Below are positions 22,618-26,538 of a stretch of DNA of 26,538 nt, piece by piece. The stretch is from DRPN01 sp964383915 (lineage in GTDB: Bacteria > Bacteroidota > Bacteroidia > Bacteroidales > VadinHA17), in the NCBI GenBank assembly GCA_964383915.1, contig CAYLJE010000024.1, positions 1-26,538 of the forward strand. Direction: 5' to 3'. Under the pieces are notes generated by a model, which searched no databases, had not been told where the DNA came from, and worked only from the letters and a program-made list of their open reading frames with translations. The translations under genes were made by a program, and so were the position numbers. How positions within the stretch are numbered: the first letter of the stretch is position 1; each line of letters starts with the position of its first letter.

Positions 22618-23703
22618 TCAACTTTTAAAACGGATCCTCGGGTCAAGCCAGGCATAAGTCATATCCACCAGGATATTGATTGATACAAAAATGAGCGCGA
22701 TGGTGATTACACAACCCATGACGACAGGCAGATCGTAATTGTTTAATGCATCTACCATCAGATAACCCAGTCCTTTCCATCCGAATATATATTCGATAAA
22801 GATAACCCCGGCCATCATGGAGGCAAACCATCCTGAGATAGCGGTTACGACAGGATTCAATGCATTTTTTAAAGCATACCTGCCGATGATTTTTCTTTTG
22901 GGAAGGCCACAGGCCCTGGCTGTCCGGATATAATCTTCTGAAAGAATATCCAGCATGGAATTCCGTGTAAGTTGTGTAACCACTGCCAGAGGACGAATTC
23001 CCAACGTGAAAGCCGGCAGAACGAGGTTTTTCAGCTCCAGATGAACTCCGCGCCCCAGATCATCAATCTCAGTCAGGTTGCCGGTAAGATTCAGTCCTGT
23101 ATAATTATGCAGCAAATAGGAAAAAATCCAACCGATCAGGATGGCAGCGAAAAATGAAGGGAGGGACATCCCCAGCGCTGAAAAAAGAATGATGAGCCGG
23201 TCAACCACTGTTTTTGATTTCAAAGCAGCAAAGATGCCCAGGATAATGCCCAGAATACTCGCAAAGAGAATGGCAGCTACGGCCAGTATCAGTGTATTTG
23301 GAAAAGCTTCCAGAATCATGTCGGTGACGTTGCGACGACTTTGATAGGACCGTCTCAGATAAGGCCATTTCAGAACAACCTCTGCAGATCCGGATATTTT
23401 CCCTAATGAGATAGTAGGACTGTATTTGTCCTGATCCAGATAAAAATAACTGGCAGGGTCTCTGTCATTAAAAACTGAAATAAACGACAGATCATTCAGA
23501 TATTTAATGTATTGCATCCCCACAGGCCGGTCCAGGCCAAGATCTTTACGGATGGCTTCGATGGTCTCTTTGTCTGCACGTTGGCCTGTCATCATACGGG
23601 AGGCATCTCCGGGGAGAACATTAAAAAGAAAAAAAATCAGTGTGACCACTCCCCATAAGACCAGGATGGCTGAAACTGTTCTTTTAAAAAGATGTTGAAT
23701 CAT
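22618..23703 (-). CDS. DppB/OppB-like ABC transporter permease
   Basis: 361 residues. First membrane helix about 9-30 (ILVLWGVVTLIFFLFNVLPG, the classic N-terminus of DppB-type permeases, followed by GDASR). The transmembrane domain follows from about 135, with ALGMSLPSFFAAILIGWIFS, and the EAA-type cytoplasmic loop YIRTARACGLPKRKIIGRYA (about 258-277) couples to an ATPase. Between helix 1 and the core is an unusually long periplasmic region of about 90 residues, including a Tyr/Asp-rich stretch and KWPYLRRSYQSRRNV. Usual substrates of the family are peptides or nickel. No partner permease, ATPase or binding protein gene is in the window, so partners must be elsewhere or the gene is an orphan. 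Its start overlaps the end of the upstream DoxX-like gene by 20 bases, implying coupled translation. Confidence 0.88.
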   Translation of the reverse strand: MIQHLFKRTVSAILVLWGVVTLIFFLFNVLPGDASRMMTGQRADKETIEAIRKDLGLDRPVGMQYIKYLNDLSFISVFNDRDPASYFYLDQDKYSPTISLGKISGSAEVVLKWPYLRRSYQSRRNVTDMILEAFPNTLILAVAAILFASILGIILGIFAALKSKTVVDRLIILFSALGMSLPSFFAAILIGWIFSYLLHNYTGLNLTGNLTEIDDLGRGVHLELKNLVLPAFTLGIRPLAVVTQLTRNSMLDILSEDYIRTARACGLPKRKIIGRYALKNALNPVVTAISGWFASMMAGVIFIEYIFGWKGLGYLMVDALNNYDLPVVMGCVITIALIFVSINILVDMTYAWLDPRIRFKS

Positions 23704-24940
23704 CCTGTTTGTTTTTTCCGGCAGCAGGTAGAATCATGTATGCCAGTGTCGCAAACAAAAGTAATCCTAAAATCAATACAAAAGATAACAGGGTATCTGA
23801 TTTTTTTTGCATGCCGGATAGTTGTAATGATAATATATCACTTGAAAAATGCGCCGGCTGTGGAATATCATGATAATGCCATTTTCCCAGGATCGTTCCT
23901 TCTGTTATCAGTAATAGTCCCGGATTGGAACGTATGATCGTTTTACAGGTGGTTTCGTCTGTGTTTCCGTAAATGAAAGAAAATCCCTCATTCTCCAACT
24001 TGTCCATAAGCTCTTTACCCGAAGAAGTGATCACATAAAAATGATCTCCCTGATCTGCAGCAAAAAGAGATAATGCATAGGCTCTTTGTAACCCTTTCTT
24101 GTTGGCTTTGGATAAGTCAGGAGAAACAAGTAAAAAAGTGTAACCGGGGTCGGATAATATCCTGTCCGTGATATCCGTGCCATCAGGTTGAATGATGCTA
24201 AAATCATGGATAGGAGGAACATATCCTTTTTTAACAAGGATCGACTCCTGGTTAATAAATTTCCAGGTACTATCTTGCCACGGGAAGTTATCCAGGGTAA
24301 ACTCTTTTCGGATTCCGTCCTTTTCATAAATAAGGGTGGTTTTATACTCGTCCCGGGGAGCTCCTTCGGGAATTCTCGTCTTCTCCCGGATATTAGTGCC
24401 TGTTTTATATGGGCGGAAATCAATGAGGGGCAAGTGGTTGTAACTGTATAGAGAGAAGCCTGTGAACGTCAGGAGATAAAATCCAAGCAGGGCCCATTGG
24501 CTTCCCGCCTCCAACCTGCCCGTGAGATGCTTTCTTTGCAAAAAAAGAAAAATGGCCAGGGTAAGCAAAAAGAGATTTTTTAAAAAGGTCTGCCAGTTGG
24601 TAAGTACTAATGCATCTCCGAAACATCCACAGTCTTTGACCGGATTGAACAGTGCCAGAATGAGTGTCAGCGGGGTGAAAAATAACATGAATAAAAATAC
24701 TCCCCATGCTCCTGTCTTTGGTTTAAGAGCAAAGAGTAGAGATATGCCGATTAGAAATTCAGTGGCAGGAAAAATAATAGCCAGGGGGAGAGATGAAAAA
24801 TGTAAAAAATCCAGATGGAAAGCCTGGAAGTAATCATGAAACTTAATGGCTGATCCGGTCAGATCAACTCCTTTGACAAAACCGGAAAAAATAAATACCG
24901 ATCCGATAATAATTCTTGCAATGAGTCTGAGTGTTTTCAT
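23684..24940 (-). CDS. BT_3928-like DoxX/MauE membrane protein with thioredoxin-like C-terminal region
   Basis: 418 residues from ATG 24940, chosen because AGGA lies 6 bases upstream and the protein then begins directly with the membrane helix (KTLRLIARIIIGSVFIFSGF). The in-frame ATG at 24967 adds 9 polar residues. Four to five helices fill about residues 1-170, with the motif CGCFGD (104-109) between helices, as in MauE/DoxX-type proteins linked to redox steps. Then a conserved LIDFRPYKTGTNI (172-184), a soluble part with a thioredoxin-like look but no CxxC pair that I can see, and a last helix near 388-408. Function is unknown; an envelope redox or electron-transfer role is inferred from the Cys motif. 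Overlaps the permease gene by 20 bases; tpiA follows that gene. Confidence 0.85.
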   Translation of the reverse strand: MKTLRLIARIIIGSVFIFSGFVKGVDLTGSAIKFHDYFQAFHLDFLHFSSLPLAIIFPATEFLIGISLLFALKPKTGAWGVFLFMLFFTPLTLILALFNPVKDCGCFGDALVLTNWQTFLKNLFLLTLAIFLFLQRKHLTGRLEAGSQWALLGFYLLTFTGFSLYSYNHLPLIDFRPYKTGTNIREKTRIPEGAPRDEYKTTLIYEKDGIRKEFTLDNFPWQDSTWKFINQESILVKKGYVPPIHDFSIIQPDGTDITDRILSDPGYTFLLVSPDLSKANKKGLQRAYALSLFAADQGDHFYVITSSGKELMDKLENEGFSFIYGNTDETTCKTIIRSNPGLLLITEGTILGKWHYHDIPQPAHFSSDILSLQLSGMQKKSDTLLSFVLILGLLLFATLAYMILPAAGKNKQDDSTSF

Positions 24941-25018
24941 CGTTGATCCTTTTTTTGATTTCACCACTGAAATTAAAGAAAAAAGTCCTTTGGTAAAAAA
25001 GGATATTTATCAGTTTAT

Positions 25019-25118
25019 NNNNNNNNNNNNNNNNNNNNNNNNNNNNNNNNNNNNNNNNNNNNNNNNNNNNNNNNNNNNNNNNNNNNNNNNNNNNNNNNNN
25101 NNNNNNNNNNNNNNNNNN
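25019..25118. other. Assembly gap (100 N)
   Basis: Exactly 100 N, a placeholder. Unlike the first gap, the flanks show no tandem repeat, so the cause is not evident. Confidence 0.98.
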
Positions 25119-25201
25119 GTTTTCAGCCGGCAGGCTGACTCATTCACATTGTGAAGCTTTGTGTTTAATGGTGCAGTATTAAAATAAAAGATAATGTATG
25201 C

Positions 25202-25231
25202 TTTGATTTTTACTTTCTGTTTCTATCTTTG
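25202..25231 (+). promoter_or_regulatory. Strong Bacteroidota-type promoter of the synthase gene
   Basis: TTTG (25202-25205), an 18-base spacer and TATCTTTG (25224-25231) match both consensus boxes exactly. The start codon lies 52 bases after the -7 box, giving a leader of about 45 bases. This is the best promoter match I found in the window. Confidence 0.7.
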
Positions 25232-25283
25232 CCTGCAATAAAAATGACATAAGTTTAAAAATTTTTCTGAAAAATATTAGAAA

Positions 25284-26468
25284 ATGGACGTTTTTACCAA
25301 ATGCCATAATTTTACAAGGGCACAAGAAGTGATGGACGAAGGCTTATATCCTTATTTTCATCCGATACAATCCGGTCCGGGGAGTGAAGTGATGGTGGAT
25401 GGCAGGAAAATGATCATGATCGGGTCAAATAATTACATGGGACTTACAGGCCATCCGAAAGTAGTTGAAGCAGCTATTAATGCCACCAGGAAATATGGTA
25501 CAGGCTGTACCGGTTCCCGGTTTTTAAACGGTACCCTGGATATCCATCTGGAACTTGAGGAACGTCTGGCAAAGTTTGTTGGGAAAGAGGCTGCTTTGTG
25601 TTTTAGTACTGGATTTCAGACTAACCAGGGGGCTATCTCTGCGTTGGTAGGGAAAAATGATATCGTCTTTGTGGACCGTGATAATCATGCTTCCATTGTA
25701 GATGGATACCGGCTTTCATTTGGGAAAGTGATAAAATACAGGCATAACGATTTTGAGGATCTTGAACGGGTGCTGAAATTATATGAACAGGAAGATGCCG
25801 GTAAACTGATTGTTAGCGATGGTGTGTTTAGTATGGAAGGTACCATTTTGAACCTGCCGAAGATTGTTGAACTGGCTGAGAAATATGGCGCCAATATTTA
25901 TATAGATGATGCCCATGCTTTTGGTGTCCTCGGTGAGCATGGAAAAGGTACAGGAGAATATTGGCACCTGGAAGACAAAATAGATGTGGTGATGGGTACA
26001 TTCAGTAAATCATTCGCTTCCCTGGGTGGTTTTGTCGCTGCAGACCAGGATATTATAGATTATGTTAAACATTTCGCAAGGTCTTTGATATTCAGTGCCA
26101 GTATGCCTCCGTCTGCTGTAGCTGCCGTAATAGCCAGCCTTGATATTATCGAGTCTGAACCGGAGCGGATACAACAGCTTTGGAAGAATACGCATAAGAT
26201 GAAGGAAGGGTTTGATAGTATGGGATTTAATACCGGCAAGAGTAATACTCCGATTATTCCTCTCATGATTGGAGAAGATGAAGATTGTTTTGTCTTTTGG
26301 AAACTTCTTTTTGATAACGGGATATTTGCCAACCCGGCGATCAGCCCGGCAGTGCCTCCGCATCAGGCCATCATCCGTACCAGTTATATGGCTACCCATA
26401 CAGAGGAAGAACTGGACCATGTGCTGGAGATATTTAACAAGCTGGGGAAGAAAATTGGCATTATTTAG
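25284..26468 (+). CDS. Alpha-oxoamine synthase, serine palmitoyltransferase / cysteate acyltransferase type
   Basis: 394 residues, full length. Fold-type I PLP enzyme that condenses an amino acid with an acyl-CoA or acyl-ACP, releasing CO2. Visible: GSNNYMGLTGHP (47-58), TGCTGSRFLNGTLDIHLELE (73-92), CFSTGFQTNQG (106-116), the PLP-stacking His in RDNHASIVDG (132-141), the pyridine-binding Asp in YIDDAHAFG (206-214) and the Schiff-base K242 in GTFSKSFASLGG (238-249). The long GSRFLNGTLDIH block and SLIFSASMPP follow the Bacteroides serine palmitoyltransferase pattern, the first step to sphingolipids. The closely related cysteate enzyme, first step to sulfonolipids, cannot be told apart by eye; KBL or BioF identity is less likely. 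Cytoplasmic, no membrane helix. It has its own promoter upstream. Confidence 0.88.
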   Translation: MDVFTKCHNFTRAQEVMDEGLYPYFHPIQSGPGSEVMVDGRKMIMIGSNNYMGLTGHPKVVEAAINATRKYGTGCTGSRFLNGTLDIHLELEERLAKFVGKEAALCFSTGFQTNQGAISALVGKNDIVFVDRDNHASIVDGYRLSFGKVIKYRHNDFEDLERVLKLYEQEDAGKLIVSDGVFSMEGTILNLPKIVELAEKYGANIYIDDAHAFGVLGEHGKGTGEYWHLEDKIDVVMGTFSKSFASLGGFVAADQDIIDYVKHFARSLIFSASMPPSAVAAVIASLDIIESEPERIQQLWKNTHKMKEGFDSMGFNTGKSNTPIIPLMIGEDEDCFVFWKLLFDNGIFANPAISPAVPPHQAIIRTSYMATHTEEELDHVLEIFNKLGKKIGII

Positions 26469-26522
26469 AGTCTGTCCATAAAATCAGTGTTTGATTCAGA
26501 ATGTTCGAGTTCGAGGCTTGCG

Positions 26523-26538
26523 TCCCGATTTGTCGGGA
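26523..26538. repeat. Perfect inverted repeat at the window edge
   Basis: TCCCGA, loop TTTG, TCGGGA: a 6-bp perfect stem ending on the last base of the window, 55 bases after the synthase stop. It may be the start of a terminator or the core of a longer intergenic palindrome; what follows is not visible. Confidence 0.6.

Larger units (their letters stand above)
24941..25283. other. Divergent non-coding region with a scaffold gap
   Basis: About 78 AT-rich bases lead into the DoxX-like gene on the left, then 100 N, then 165 bases with a strong promoter match for the synthase on the right. No gene is visible. A short gene could be hidden in the gap, because its true length is unknown. Confidence 0.7.

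Noticed and set aside
26469..26522. Possible end of an insertion sequence after the synthase gene
   Set aside because: No transposase, no matching second end and no target duplication can be seen inside the window.

Overview
The window looks like a piece of a Bacteroidota chromosome, most likely a Bacteroidales-type anaerobe, from a draft scaffold: it contains two 100-N placeholders. The evidence is a PorE-like TPR/PD40/OmpA protein, the serC-serA-DUF1015 order, a BT_3928-type DoxX protein, a serine-palmitoyltransferase-type synthase, AT-rich leaders without clear Shine-Dalgarno sites, and several TTTG / TAnnTTTG promoters of the Bacteroidota sigma-factor type. I saw no tRNA, rRNA, CRISPR array, intact IS element or prophage gene.

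Region 1 (1-6.7 kb, + strand) is centred on serine and C1 metabolism. It holds the 3' end of gcvT, a ComB-type phosphatase, serC, serA, a DUF1015 protein, a YggS-type PLP-binding protein, and a broken dihydroorotate-dehydrogenase-like gene. No serB (phosphoserine phosphatase) is present. The serA-DUF1015 gap carries a degenerate 7-bp tandem array interrupted by an assembly gap.

Region 2 (6.7-8.9 kb) has a helical-repeat protein of unknown function on the - strand, diverging from a two-gene unit that encodes an unknown lipoprotein and a small secreted protein. Region 3 (8.9-12.8 kb) has uvrA diverging from an ECF sigma factor that is followed by a 70-codon ORF.

Region 4 (12.9-21.5 kb) contains rsmE downstream of a large PorE-like envelope protein, a divergently transcribed small metallophosphoesterase, and a 1521-residue exported protein of unknown function. 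Region 5 (21.7-25.0 kb, - strand) reads BT_3928-like DoxX/MauE protein, overlapping DppB-like permease, then tpiA. A second heptamer array of the same kind lies just after tpiA. Region 6 (25.1-26.5 kb) has a strong-looking promoter driving an alpha-oxoamine synthase (serine palmitoyltransferase or cysteate acyltransferase type). The window ends inside or at a perfect inverted repeat.

Possible links between the genes are inferences. SerA and SerC make phosphoserine, ComB or DUF1015 might act on a phosphorylated intermediate, and serine (or cysteate) is the amino-acid substrate of the terminal oxoamine synthase, the first step to sphingolipids or sulfonolipids.
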